The notes: generated by a model from the letters alone, not told the origin. A DNA stretch of 53,102 nucleotides from an uncultured Lachnospiraceae bacterium (GCA_900314085.1 OMTX01000178.1:1-53102); one strand, 5' to 3'; numbered from the stretch's first letter, positions 18,008 through 26,499 are shown. Numbers and translations are program-made.

Positions 18008-18559
18008 ATGGAAGAAAAACATGTGGAACGTATCAGCCGCACCCTTGTACGGGCGGGTTCCATCCTCGATATTTACGATGACGAGATGCTGCTTCCGGAC
18101 GGAAGCACGGAGCACTGGGATTTTGTGTCCCACCGCAAGGGGGCGGCGGCCGTCGTTCCGGTTCTGCCGGACGGACGGATTCTTTTGGTGCGCCAGTACC
18201 GGCCGGCTCTTGAACGCTATACCTGGGAACTGCCGGCCGGCTGCAGGGATACGCCGGAGGAGGATACCCGCGTTACGGCAATCCGGGAACTCAAAGAGGA
18301 GACAGGATGCGAATCCGACAACGTCACGAAACTCCTTTCCCTGAAGACGACCGTGGCTTTCTGCAATGAGCTCGTGGATGTCTATCTGGCACGGGGTGTG
18401 CGAAAGACAGGCGGCCAGGAACTGGATCCTGCCGAAGCCATCTCCATGAAAGCCTTTGAGCCGGAGGAGCTTGTCCGCATGATTACGGAATTCTCCATTC
18501 AGGACGGGAAGACAGTGGCCGGCGTTATGACCTATCTCGCTCTATACAAAGGAAAGTGA
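18008..18559 (+). CDS. nudF: Nudix hydrolase, ADP-ribose pyrophosphatase type
   Basis: 183 residues. Hydrolyses ADP-ribose or a similar nucleoside diphosphate sugar, inferred from overall similarity to NudF. The Nudix helix reads AIRELKEETG, preceded by LPAGCRDTPEED. Between the Gly and the first Glu of the box there is one more residue than in the GX5E consensus if the following RE is aligned, a small deviation. AGGAGG at 17996-18001 is 6 bases before ATG 18008; the longer open frame back to 17840 runs through the rny terminator and is rejected. Confidence 0.85.
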   Translation: MEEKHVERISRTLVRAGSILDIYDDEMLLPDGSTEHWDFVSHRKGAAAVVPVLPDGRILLVRQYRPALERYTWELPAGCRDTPEEDTRVTAIRELKEETGCESDNVTKLLSLKTTVAFCNELVDVYLARGVRKTGGQELDPAEAISMKAFEPEELVRMITEFSIQDGKTVAGVMTYLALYKGK

Positions 18560-18658
18560 AAGCACGGCCAGGAGTACGGGAAGGCAGGCGGCAAGTATGT
18601 TCCATGCATGAGGATACTTCAAAAACGACAAGAGACGTGCATTGTCCGCTTCCGCTTT

Positions 18659-18687
18659 TTGCCATTTGCGGGAACGCCTGTTATAAT
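18659..18687 (+). promoter_or_regulatory. Strong promoter upstream of the PIN-like gene
   Basis: TTGCCA (18659-18664) and TATAAT (18682-18687) have a 17-base spacer. The predicted start at about 18692-18694 coincides with the 5' strand of the structured leader's closing stem. Confidence 0.75.
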
Positions 18688-18690
18688 TAG

Positions 18691-18770
18691 CAGTCAAGAA
18701 CCCAAACGGACGAGGGGTACCGCCTGCACGAAAGCTGCAAATAGCAACAGGCTGTGGGCAGTTGACTCCG
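18691..18770 (+). promoter_or_regulatory. Structured 5' leader of unknown class
   Basis: AGTCAA (18692-18697) can pair with TTGACT (18762-18767), CCC (18701-18703) with GGG (18755-18757), and GCCTG (18722-18726) with CAGGC (18748-18752). This gives a compact nested fold of about 75 bases that begins at the predicted transcription start. It ends 35 bases before the ATG. It was not recognised as any known riboswitch, and there is no T-run after it. Confidence 0.4.
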
Positions 18771-18804
18771 ACAGCATTTCTATTCGTTACATTAAGGACA
18801 TCAT

Positions 18805-19788
18805 ATGAGCGTATATCTGATTGATTATGAAAACGTGAATTTCTCCGGGCTTGAGGGCGTCGGTAATCTGACGCCTGCGGATGAGGTAGTGATCTTCTAT
18901 AGCAATGCCGCATCGACGATCCCGATGAACCTGCACATCGATGTGCAGAAATCGGGTGCCCGGATGCAGTATATCCGTATCGAGCGGACCGGGAAGAACT
19001 ATCTGGACTTCCAGCTTTCCGCCCTGTCCGGCTATCTCGTCGGAACGACAGATCAGACGGACTTCGTTGTAATCAGCAGGGATACCGGCTTTGACTCGGT
19101 TCTCGATCTGTGGAACAATCAGGACTTCGTTGGCCGGACGCTGACCTTCCGCCGGCAGGACTCCATTGGCGGGAATATCCCTGTGAAAACCAGAAAGCGG
19201 CGGGGACGGAGAGCCGCCAAAGCCGATCCGGTTTCCGAGACGGAAAAGCAGGCAGCAGGATCTGCAGAGAAGGGAAATGCGAATGCAGATGAAAAGAAGG
19301 CGGCAAAACAGACCGGCGTGAAATCCGGGGAAACGGCCCCCCAAAAAGCGGAGGGGAAAAAGAGTACGAAGGCAGAGCAAGGGAATACATCTGCCGGGAA
19401 ATCCGGAAAGAAGCGCGGTACGTCCAAAAAGACGGTTTCAAAAACCGGAGCGGCTGGCGGAACGAAGGCGGATACATCTTTACAGAAGAAGGCAGGCGCA
19501 AAAGGAGACAAGACAGATGGTCTTTCTGCAGATGTACGGCAGACGCAGGATGCGGCGGCTGAATTTGTTCCCGTTACAATTTCTTCGGCTGAGAAGCGGG
19601 ATGTCCGTGCAGCAGTGAAGGAGCTTTCTCTGAAGCCGACGGATTATACAAAGATTTACAGGACATTTGAAAAGACGCCGGACAAGCAGGCGTACAATAC
19701 CGGACTCATCCGGGCCTTCAAGGATCAGGAGCTGGGCAATCGGATCTACAAGGCAACACTGCCTGTGTTTAAAGCGCGGCACAAATGA
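18805..19788 (+). CDS. PIN/NYN-like protein with long Lys/Ala-rich linker
   Basis: 327 residues in three parts. Residues about 1-115 look like a PIN/NYN-type nuclease fold: YLIDYENVN at the start, an internal GKNYLDFQLSALSGYL, and DFVVISRDTGFDSVL, which together supply the spaced Asp residues expected of a metal site. Residues about 125-255 are a low-complexity Lys/Ala/Gly linker. Residues about 255-327 form a conserved-looking helical C-terminal domain. The role is unknown; RNA binding or cleavage is only an inference from the fold. AAGGA lies 5-6 bases before ATG 18805. It is probably a single-gene unit with its own promoter and structured leader. Confidence 0.7.
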   Translation: MSVYLIDYENVNFSGLEGVGNLTPADEVVIFYSNAASTIPMNLHIDVQKSGARMQYIRIERTGKNYLDFQLSALSGYLVGTTDQTDFVVISRDTGFDSVLDLWNNQDFVGRTLTFRRQDSIGGNIPVKTRKRRGRRAAKADPVSETEKQAAGSAEKGNANADEKKAAKQTGVKSGETAPQKAEGKKSTKAEQGNTSAGKSGKKRGTSKKTVSKTGAAGGTKADTSLQKKAGAKGDKTDGLSADVRQTQDAAAEFVPVTISSAEKRDVRAAVKELSLKPTDYTKIYRTFEKTPDKQAYNTGLIRAFKDQELGNRIYKATLPVFKARHK

Positions 19789-19854
19789 GCGGCAGACCGG
19801 CGCAGCCGGGAGAATGACAGCTTTACAGAGAACGGCGGAAAATGACGGGCGACC

Positions 19855-21339
19855 ATGGAAAACGAAAAGACTGAGAAGAAGAAAAAGAAAGGCAGAAAGA
19901 TAGCGGTTATTCTGATTCTGATAGCTGCTGCCCTGGCCCTTTTCGGCTTTTTTTCCTTTCGCAGCCGCCTGAAGGACACGGCCGCAGATGAATCCGATAT
20001 CGCCAAGGTGGAGCGGCGCACCGTCGTGAATAGCGTTTCTGCAAACGGAACGATTGTCTCCACGGAAAGCCACGAGGTGACGGCTTCCGGCATGCTGGCG
20101 CAGAAGGTGCTTTCAGTGGCGGTTGTGCCCGGTGACCGGGTGAATGAGGGCGATACCATCTGCATATTCGATACTTCCTCTCTGGAGAGCCAGAAGGAGA
20201 GTCTGAACGGCCAGATTGCGAAAACTGAGCAGGACAAGGCGGCCAGAGCTGCGCAGGCGGAGGCAGATGCGGCCAAGTCCGAAAGCGACAGGCAGGCTTC
20301 AATTGCGTCCGTTCAGGAATCCCTGCTGGCCGCAGGGAATGCCCTTGATCAGGCAAAGCAGGACGCAGCGGATGCCCAGAGCCAGTATGACGCCTATATT
20401 GCAGGGGGCGGCGGAGAAAACGATGCTGCTGCAGCGGTTCTGAAGGCGGTTCTCTCCGGCAGGAATGCGGCTGTTACGGCTGCCCAGACGACAGTAGACA
20501 GCCTGTCCGACCAGCTCACCTCCCTGCAGAATCCGTCTTCTTCCACAGGCATCCTCCTGGATACCTACAATGCAACCATGGATGCGATGATTTCCACCCT
20601 GAAGGATTCGGTGGCTGCCATTGACGCGCGGATTGCCGGCGCCGTGGTGACGGCGCCGGCGGCGGGGCTTGTCACGGAAGTCGATGCCAAGGCGGGAGAA
20701 ACCTACACCGGTGGCACCCTGGCCCTCGTGGAACTGGACAATTCCCTGATGGTGGAGGCAGAAGTCGGAGAGTACGACATTCCGGATGTCGCTGTCGGCA
20801 TGCGCGTTGTTGTAAAGACAGATGCGACGCGGGATGAGGAACTCTCCGGTCATGTCACTTATGTGGCGCCGAAGCCGGAAAGCGGTTCCTCCAGTGGCCT
20901 TTCCGGTCTTTCCGGGCTTCTGTCCGGCGGCAGCTCCCTTGACATTTCGTCTCTGACCGGCGCTTCTTCGTCAGCATCATATAAGGTGCGGATTGCCCTG
21001 GATGATACGAACGACCGCCTTCGCCTCGGCATGAATGCCAGGGCATCCATTGTTACGGAAGAAGCGGAGAATGCGCTTACGGTGCCTTATGACGCGGTGC
21101 AGGAGGATGCGGACGGGAACAATTACGTGGAAGTCCCGGAGTATGTCGAAGACAGCCGCGGAAAGAAGACGATGAAGGAAAAGAAGGTTTCCGTCACGAA
21201 GGGGCTGGAAGGCACCTATTATATTGAACTCACCTCCGATACCCTGAAGGAGGGGGATGAGGTCATCGTTCCGAAGAGCGACACAGGTGAGAGCGTCGAT
21301 GACATCCTGTCTATTATGGGATCGGGAGCCGGGATGTGA
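19855..21339 (+). CDS. HlyD/MacA-type membrane fusion protein
   Basis: 494 residues. A basic N-terminus is followed by one membrane anchor (about 16-36), a biotinyl-lipoyl-like half (MLAQKVLSVAVVPGDRVNEGDTICIFDTS), an Ala/Gln-rich coiled-coil hairpin (about 115-250), the second lipoyl half (VVTAPAAGLVTEVDAKAGETYTGG) and a beta-barrel domain with a Ser/Gly-rich insertion (SGSSSGLSGLSGLL...). It would act as the extracytoplasmic adaptor of an ABC exporter with the downstream FtsX/MacB-like permease. The binding site before ATG 19855 is weak. Its TGA stop codon lies inside the left terminal stem of structured repeat copy A. Confidence 0.82.
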   Translation: MENEKTEKKKKKGRKIAVILILIAAALALFGFFSFRSRLKDTAADESDIAKVERRTVVNSVSANGTIVSTESHEVTASGMLAQKVLSVAVVPGDRVNEGDTICIFDTSSLESQKESLNGQIAKTEQDKAARAAQAEADAAKSESDRQASIASVQESLLAAGNALDQAKQDAADAQSQYDAYIAGGGGENDAAAAVLKAVLSGRNAAVTAAQTTVDSLSDQLTSLQNPSSSTGILLDTYNATMDAMISTLKDSVAAIDARIAGAVVTAPAAGLVTEVDAKAGETYTGGTLALVELDNSLMVEAEVGEYDIPDVAVGMRVVVKTDATRDEELSGHVTYVAPKPESGSSSGLSGLSGLLSGGSSLDISSLTGASSSASYKVRIALDDTNDRLRLGMNARASIVTEEAENALTVPYDAVQEDADGNNYVEVPEYVEDSRGKKTMKEKKVSVTKGLEGTYYIELTSDTLKEGDEVIVPKSDTGESVDDILSIMGSGAGM

Positions 21340-21490
21340 TTCACCAGCGCCATAATTCATCTGCCATGGCAAATTTTATTTGCCAATGGAGATGAATTCA
21401 TGGCACGCCCCCTCAGCGAACGCGAAGAGTGTGCTCGGGAGCGTGAGCTGAGGGGAGCAGAGCAGCGAAGCTCTGCGAAGGTGAATCACA
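21335..21490 (+). repeat. Structured repeat, copy A (156 bp)
   Basis: Closing stem: 11-bp terminal inverted repeat, 21335-21345 with 21480-21490, perfect. Inside are a long hairpin, GCCAT and AATTCATCT arms around GGCAAAT/ATTTGCC (21349-21404); a stem CCCCTCAGC/GCTGAGGGG (21409-21417 with 21447-21455) enclosing ACGC/GCGT; and a hairpin GCAGAGC/GCTCTGC (21457-21463 with 21470-21476). It starts within the last codons of the HlyD gene and ends 15 bases before the permease start, just before its GAGGGAGA binding site. It lacks the extra domain present in copies B and C. Confidence 0.85.
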
Positions 21491-21505
21491 AGAGGGAGAT
21501 AGTGC

Positions 21506-22804
21506 ATGCACATCATAGATAATATAAAACTTGCCCTCACCAGCCTGAAGTCCAACAAGATGCGCTCCTTCCTGACCATGCTGGGCATCATCATCGGCAT
21601 AGCAGCCGTCATTGCCATCAGCACTGTCGGAAATTCCGTCACCTCCTATGTGTCGAATATGATGCAGGGCTTCGGCGCCAATGACATCTTTGTAATGGTT
21701 GTGAAGCGGGACAGCAAAAGCGAGATGACTGCTGAAGATATCCGGAAGCTGTCGGTGGACGGCCTCGACTTCGGCGGTTCCTCGTCTTCAAAGGACAGGG
21801 CGGAAAGCGACTACATCACGACAGAGATGGTGAAAGATCTCTGCAGGGAGTTTCCGGACATCTATGCCGTGAATCTGAGCCATACGGTAGGATCGGCTTT
21901 GGTGACGAATAGCGGGAAGACGTCAAATGCCCAGGTGACTGGGGTTACGGCCGGATTTTTTCTGACGAATCCCATTGATATTCAGGCCGGCTCATTTTTC
22001 TCCCGGATGGATTTTTCAGACGCCCGAAAGACCTGCCTCATCGATGCTTCCACGGCAGAAGACCTCTTTGGCAGTTCAAAGGATGCCGTCGGCAAAGAGG
22101 TGGAGGTCAGCGGGGACTTCGGGAATACCGTTCTGACGGTGTCCGGCGTCTTCAAAAGGCAGGTGCAGAGTGGAATGATGATGACCGGCTTCATGTCCAC
22201 GATGCTGTACGTCCCCATGAATACGTCGCGGGGCATGGACAATTCCGTCGGCAAATATACCTACATCGAAATCTCGACGCAGGCCGGCGTCAATCCCGAC
22301 ACCCTGAAAGCCGAGATCCGCAGCTTCTTTGCCCCTTATTTTTCGGGCAGCCGCAGCTACCGGGTGGCTGTTTTCACGCTCGAGAATATCCTGAAAATGT
22401 TCTATCAGATGCTGAATATGATCACGCTGGCCATCTCCATCATCGGCGGCATTGCCCTCCTGGTCGGCGGTATCGGCGTCATGAACATCATGCTGGTGTC
22501 CGTGACGGAGCGGACGCGGGAAATCGGCACGCGAAAAGCTTTGGGGGCGCGCAATTCCGCCATCCGCCAGCAGTTTATCGTGGAAGCCCTCATCATCTGC
22601 CTGATCGGCGGCGCTATCGGCATTGCCCTCGGCATCGGAATGGGGACGCTGGCGACGAATGTCCTTGGCTATCCGGCGCGTCCGTCGGTCAGCGGAATTG
22701 TTCTTGCCATCGGAATTTCTACCGGCATCGGCCTATTCTTCGGCTATTTCCCTGCGGACAAGGCGGCGAGGCTGAATCCTATTGAAGCTCTCCGCTACGA
22801 ATAG
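21506..22804 (+). CDS. MacB/FtsX-type ABC transporter permease
   Basis: 432 residues. An N-terminal membrane segment (LTSLKSNKMRSFLTMLGIIIGIAAVIAIS) is followed by an extracytoplasmic MacB_PCD domain (about 45-270) and three C-terminal membrane segments containing VGGIGVMNIMLVSVTERTREIGTRKALGA, the FtsX-family signature. MacB-type permeases normally carry, or sit beside, an ATPase. Here there is no nucleotide-binding domain in the chain or in the neighbouring genes, so the ATPase must be encoded elsewhere or has been lost. It pairs with the HlyD protein upstream, with structured repeat A between them. Confidence 0.88.
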   Translation: MHIIDNIKLALTSLKSNKMRSFLTMLGIIIGIAAVIAISTVGNSVTSYVSNMMQGFGANDIFVMVVKRDSKSEMTAEDIRKLSVDGLDFGGSSSSKDRAESDYITTEMVKDLCREFPDIYAVNLSHTVGSALVTNSGKTSNAQVTGVTAGFFLTNPIDIQAGSFFSRMDFSDARKTCLIDASTAEDLFGSSKDAVGKEVEVSGDFGNTVLTVSGVFKRQVQSGMMMTGFMSTMLYVPMNTSRGMDNSVGKYTYIEISTQAGVNPDTLKAEIRSFFAPYFSGSRSYRVAVFTLENILKMFYQMLNMITLAISIIGGIALLVGGIGVMNIMLVSVTERTREIGTRKALGARNSAIRQQFIVEALIICLIGGAIGIALGIGMGTLATNVLGYPARPSVSGIVLAIGISTGIGLFFGYFPADKAARLNPIEALRYE

Positions 22805-22951
22805 GAGTGGGATGAATAATATAAAACCCTATGCCCTGCTGCGGCTTTTAAGGAAGGGCGGCTGCTTTCTGAAAATGATGACGCCGCTCCAATTTCGGGG
22901 TATAGAATGTAATGCATGAATTCATGCCGGCAATTTACTGAAAGGATTCTC

Positions 22952-23812
22952 ATGATTGACGGAAAAACGCGGCTCATCTGTCTTCTCGGCCATCCGGTGG
23001 CTCACTCCCTGTCGCCGGCCATGCACAATGCGGCCTTTGAAAAATTGAATCTTCCCTATGCCTATCTGGCCATCGATATCCTTCCGGAAGATCTGCCGGC
23101 AGCCGTTCAAAGCCTGAAGACGCTGCACTTCCGCGGGGCCAACCTGACCATGCCCTTAAAGACCGCTGTCCTTCCCCTCTGCGACGAACTGTCCCTGGTG
23201 TCTCAGGTGGCAGGATCGGTCAATACCCTCCTGTATCGGGATGATGGGACTCTTTTCGGTACGACGACGGATGGCGTCGGACTGACTCGGAGCCTTCAAA
23301 ATCAAGGCGTGTCCTATGCCGGGAAACGGGTGACCTTGCTCGGCGCGGGCGGGGCGGCGACAGCCATTGCGGCCCAGCTGGCCGTGGACGGGGCAGCGGA
23401 AATTGCTATTTTCCAGCGGAAGTCAAAGTCCTTTGAAAGGGCGCTTTCATTGGCTCACAAAATCAGCAGCCATACGGCGTGCCGCGCTTTCGTCATTGAC
23501 CAGGCGGATTCCGATGCCATGAAGAGTTCGCTGCAGAAGAGCGCTGTCCTCATCAATGCGACAAATGTCGGGATGGGGACGGATCCTTCGTCCCTGGTGC
23601 CGGAAGACTTCCTCGTGCCGGGGCTTTTCGTGTACGATATTATCTATGAACCTGCTGAGACGCCATTGCTTCGCGCGGCGCGGGAGAGAGGACTTTCTGC
23701 ATCGAATGGAAAGGATATGCTTCTCTACCAGGGGGCGGCCTCCTTCCGCTGCTGGACGGGACAGGAAATGCCGACGGACTATGTGCGGCAAAAAGTCTTT
23801 GCCGGGAATTGA
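22952..23812 (+). CDS. aroE: Shikimate dehydrogenase
   Basis: 286 residues. Reduces 3-dehydroshikimate to shikimate with NADPH. Substrate-site HSLSPAMHNAAF, catalytic Lys in ANLTMPLK (usually NVTIPHK), Asp in TTDGVG (usually NTDG), and the Rossmann loop LLGAGGAATA are visible. ATG 22952 is chosen because AAGGA lies 5 bases upstream; an in-frame ATG at 22916 has no binding site. It is the first gene of a co-directional cluster aroE-aroF-aroD-aroK that covers four shikimate steps; aroA, aroB and aroC are not in the window. Confidence 0.92.
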   Translation: MIDGKTRLICLLGHPVAHSLSPAMHNAAFEKLNLPYAYLAIDILPEDLPAAVQSLKTLHFRGANLTMPLKTAVLPLCDELSLVSQVAGSVNTLLYRDDGTLFGTTTDGVGLTRSLQNQGVSYAGKRVTLLGAGGAATAIAAQLAVDGAAEIAIFQRKSKSFERALSLAHKISSHTACRAFVIDQADSDAMKSSLQKSAVLINATNVGMGTDPSSLVPEDFLVPGLFVYDIIYEPAETPLLRAARERGLSASNGKDMLLYQGAASFRCWTGQEMPTDYVRQKVFAGN

Positions 23813-23870
23813 AGACAGGCTGCAAATAGTGTAAAGTAAACGGGATATTGAATTTGCGGCGCTTTTGATA

Positions 23871-23906
23871 CGCAGTGTACTGTCTTGAACCGTACACGTT
23901 TCTGCG
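23871..23906 (+). promoter_or_regulatory. Inverted repeat upstream of aroF
   Basis: GTGTAC (23875-23880) and GTACAC (23892-23897) are a perfect 6-bp inverted repeat with an 11-base spacer. It may be extended by CGCA (23871-23874) and TGCG (23903-23906). It lies 30-57 bases before the aroF ATG and could be an operator or a leader hairpin. No regulator is assigned. Confidence 0.35.
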
Positions 23907-23927
23907 CGGATTGATGAAAGGAAAGCG

Positions 23928-24959
23928 ATGAGTTTCAAGTACATCAAAAAGATGCCAACGCCGGAGGAAGTGAAGCAGGAGCTGCCACTGACGGCAGAAC
24001 AGCAGGAACTGAAGGGCAGACGCGACCGTGAAGTCGCTGATATCATTACCGGAGCCGACGACCGCTTTCTCGTCATCATCGGTCCCTGCAGCGCGGACAA
24101 TGAGGATGCGGTCATCGAGTACATCAATCGTCTGGCGACTGTCGCGGAAAAGGTGAAGGACCGGGTTTTGATCGTTCCCCGTATCTATACGAACAAACCG
24201 CGGACGACGGGGGAGGGCTATAAGGGGATAGCGTCCCAGCCCGATCCCACCAAGGCGCCCGACATGGTGGAAGGCCTCATGGCGATGCGTCACATGCACA
24301 TCCGTGCCATCCGGGAAACCGGTCTGACGGCGGCGGACGAGATGCTCTATCCGGAGAACTGGCCCTATGTGGAGGATCTTCTTTCCTATGTGGCCATCGG
24401 CGCCCGGTCTGTGGAGGACCAGCACCACCGGCTGACGGTGTCCGGCTTTGATGTGGCGTCCGGAATGAAGAATCCGACATCCGGTGACTTTTCTGTCATG
24501 CTGAATTCCGTATACGCTGCCCAGCATCCTCACCACTTCGCTTTTGCAGGCTATGAGGTCGAGACGAGCGGGAATCCTCTTGCCCACACCATTCTTCGCG
24601 GGGCTGTTTCGAAGCACGGAAACTCCACTCAGAATTATCATTATGAAGACCTGATCCGCCTCTACGAGATGTATGAAAAGATGGATGTCGTCAATCCCGC
24701 GACGGTAGTCGATGCGAACCATTCGAATTCCGGAAAGAATGCGGCTCAGCAGGTACGTATTGTCGAAGAGGTCCTGCACAATCGGAAGCACGACGACGAG
24801 ATCCGCTCCCTTGTGAAGGGCGTCATGATCGAAAGCTACCTGATCGCCGGGAACCAGAAGATCAGCGACCACCAGACTTACGGCCAGTCCATTACGGATC
24901 CCTGCCTCGGCTGGACGGAGTCCGAAAAGCTGATCTACGAAATTGCCGACAAGGTCTGA
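23928..24959 (+). CDS. aroF: DAHP synthase, class I (AroFGH type)
   Basis: 343 residues. Condenses phosphoenolpyruvate and erythrose 4-phosphate in the first shikimate step. Family motifs include IGPCSADNEDAVIEY, RIYTNKPRTTGEGYKG, GARSVEDQHHR and DANHSNSGKN, which contribute the metal and substrate ligands. This is the E. coli-like class I type; the AroA(Q)-fused and class II types are excluded. Feedback specificity cannot be read. AAAGGAAAGCG precedes the ATG. It is the only gene here for the pathway entry and may carry its own control, given the inverted repeat upstream. Confidence 0.93.
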   Translation: MSFKYIKKMPTPEEVKQELPLTAEQQELKGRRDREVADIITGADDRFLVIIGPCSADNEDAVIEYINRLATVAEKVKDRVLIVPRIYTNKPRTTGEGYKGIASQPDPTKAPDMVEGLMAMRHMHIRAIRETGLTAADEMLYPENWPYVEDLLSYVAIGARSVEDQHHRLTVSGFDVASGMKNPTSGDFSVMLNSVYAAQHPHHFAFAGYEVETSGNPLAHTILRGAVSKHGNSTQNYHYEDLIRLYEMYEKMDVVNPATVVDANHSNSGKNAAQQVRIVEEVLHNRKHDDEIRSLVKGVMIESYLIAGNQKISDHQTYGQSITDPCLGWTESEKLIYEIADKV

Positions 24960-25044
24960 AAAACGGGATTATTGCTTATTTATACGAATATTTTTACGGG
25001 TTTTCTGCCTGCCTGTATCGGGCGGCAGCAAAGGGGAGGTTATC

Positions 25045-25824
25045 TTGGCACTGACTATCAAAGGTGTGACATTCGACCGCGGGAAGCCTCCGGTCATCTG
25101 TGTTCCGGTGACGGCGCAGAAAGCAGGGGACATCGTATCGGAAATCAGTTCCCTCGTGGATGAGGGCATTTCCATGATCGAGTGGCGGGCGGATTATTTT
25201 GAAGGAATCGGAAACCGTAAGGCCGTGGAAGATGTCATGAAGGCCCTGAAGCCAGTCGTGAAGAATACGGTTCTCCTGTTTACGGTCCGGACAGCGGCAG
25301 AGGGCGGCGCTTTTGAGGGGGATGAGGACGCCTATGTCGATGCCATAGATGCCGGCGCCTCTTCAGGTGCAGCCGATTTCGTCGACATCGAATTTCTGTC
25401 TGTGCAGTCGCCCAGGGACGTCATCGACATCGTACACAACAGTTCCCCGGCAAAGGTCATCCTTTCCCACCACGACTTTGAAGTGACGGAGGAGGAAGAG
25501 GTGCTTGCCGGTCAGCTCGAGGATATGAATGCCGCCGGAGCGGATATGCTGAAGCTGGCGGTGATGCCCCAGACGATGAGCGATCTGCTGACGCTTCTCT
25601 ACGCGACATACGGTTTCGGGCTGGCTTACCCGGATTCGCTTCTGATTTCCATGTCGATGGGAAAAGATGGCATGCTGTCGCGAATCAGCGGAGAGATGTT
25701 CGGTTCCTGCGTCACCTTTGCATCGGCAGGCAAGGCGAGCGCGCCCGGCCAGATTCCCTACGAGGATTGCCGGACGATGCTTTCCCTCATCCACAAGAAC
25801 CTGAAGGACCAGGGGACGGCGTAA
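25045..25824 (+). CDS. aroD: Type I 3-dehydroquinate dehydratase
   Basis: 259 residues. Forms 3-dehydroshikimate through a Schiff base. EWRADYF contributes the conserved Glu and Arg, HHDFEVT the catalytic His, and MLKLAVMPQ the Schiff-base Lys. The start is TTG 25045, with GGGGAGG at 25033-25039 and a 5-base spacer, giving the usual length; the open frame extends back to 24943 but overlaps aroF without a binding site. It is 6 bases upstream of aroK, so the two are very probably co-translated. Confidence 0.92.
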   Translation: MALTIKGVTFDRGKPPVICVPVTAQKAGDIVSEISSLVDEGISMIEWRADYFEGIGNRKAVEDVMKALKPVVKNTVLLFTVRTAAEGGAFEGDEDAYVDAIDAGASSGAADFVDIEFLSVQSPRDVIDIVHNSSPAKVILSHHDFEVTEEEEVLAGQLEDMNAAGADMLKLAVMPQTMSDLLTLLYATYGFGLAYPDSLLISMSMGKDGMLSRISGEMFGSCVTFASAGKASAPGQIPYEDCRTMLSLIHKNLKDQGTA

Positions 25825-25830
25825 TCGGAT

Positions 25831-26358
25831 ATGGAACAGAAACACATCTATCTGATCGGCTTCATGGGGGCCGGAAAGAGTACCGTCGCGAAGGCGCTGG
25901 CAAAAAAGACAGGACTGCCGGTCATGGAAATGGACGACATCATTGCTTCCCGCGCCGGCATGCCGATTCGTGAGATTTTTGCAACGCAGGGAGAGGGAGC
26001 CTTCCGGAAGGAGGAAGCAGCCCTTCTGGCTGAAATCGCTGACGGGGAGCCGGCCATCGTCTCCTGCGGAGGCGGCCTCATCAAGCGTGAAGATAATATT
26101 TCCGTCATGCATTCGAGCGGGACTGTCGTCTGCCTTACCGCTTCCCCGGAAACCATCCTTTCGCGGGTGGCCGGAGACAGCTCGCGTCCCCTGCTTCAGG
26201 GGAAGAAGGATATCGCTTCTATCGCCGCCATGATCGCCGAACGGGTGCCGCTCTATGAACGGGCATACGATTTCAGTGTGAAGGTGGACGGACGGACGCC
26301 GGAGAAAATAGCGGACAGCATTTTGGCAGCGCTTCAGCAGAAAGACCGGCGGATGTGA
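25831..26358 (+). CDS. aroK: Shikimate kinase
   Basis: 175 residues. Phosphorylates shikimate. Walker A GFMGAGKSTVAKAL is near residue 10, the substrate-binding DD in MEMDDIIASRAG, CGGGLI after it, and the lid arginine in SSRPLL. It follows aroD by 6 bases. Its 3' end, including the stop codon, is partly duplicated 35 bases downstream (16-bp direct repeat). Confidence 0.93.
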   Translation: MEQKHIYLIGFMGAGKSTVAKALAKKTGLPVMEMDDIIASRAGMPIREIFATQGEGAFRKEEAALLAEIADGEPAIVSCGGGLIKREDNISVMHSSGTVVCLTASPETILSRVAGDSSRPLLQGKKDIASIAAMIAERVPLYERAYDFSVKVDGRTPEKIADSILAALQQKDRRM

Positions 26359-26394
26359 TGGCCTGCATATTTGCGTACGACCGGCGGATGTGAT
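26344..26394 (+). repeat. 16-bp duplication of the aroK 3' end
   Basis: GACCGGCGGATGTGAT occurs at 26344-26359 (the last aroK codons and stop) and again at 26379-26394. The period is 35 bases, so the second copy is out of frame and non-coding. Confidence 0.85.
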
Positions 26395-26399
26395 TATTG

Positions 26400-26428
26400 T
26401 TGACTTGCCCGGAAGAAATTGCTAATAT
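26400..26428 (+). promoter_or_regulatory. Promoter for tRNA-Arg
   Basis: TTGACT (26400-26405) and TAATAT (26423-26428) have a 17-base spacer. The predicted start is about 65 bases before the tRNA. Confidence 0.55.
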
Positions 26429-26499
26429 ATATAGGCTGCCGGTTGCGAAGGCATTCGGTGGCGCAATCGCATGGATAGATATTATTCATGTATATATAC

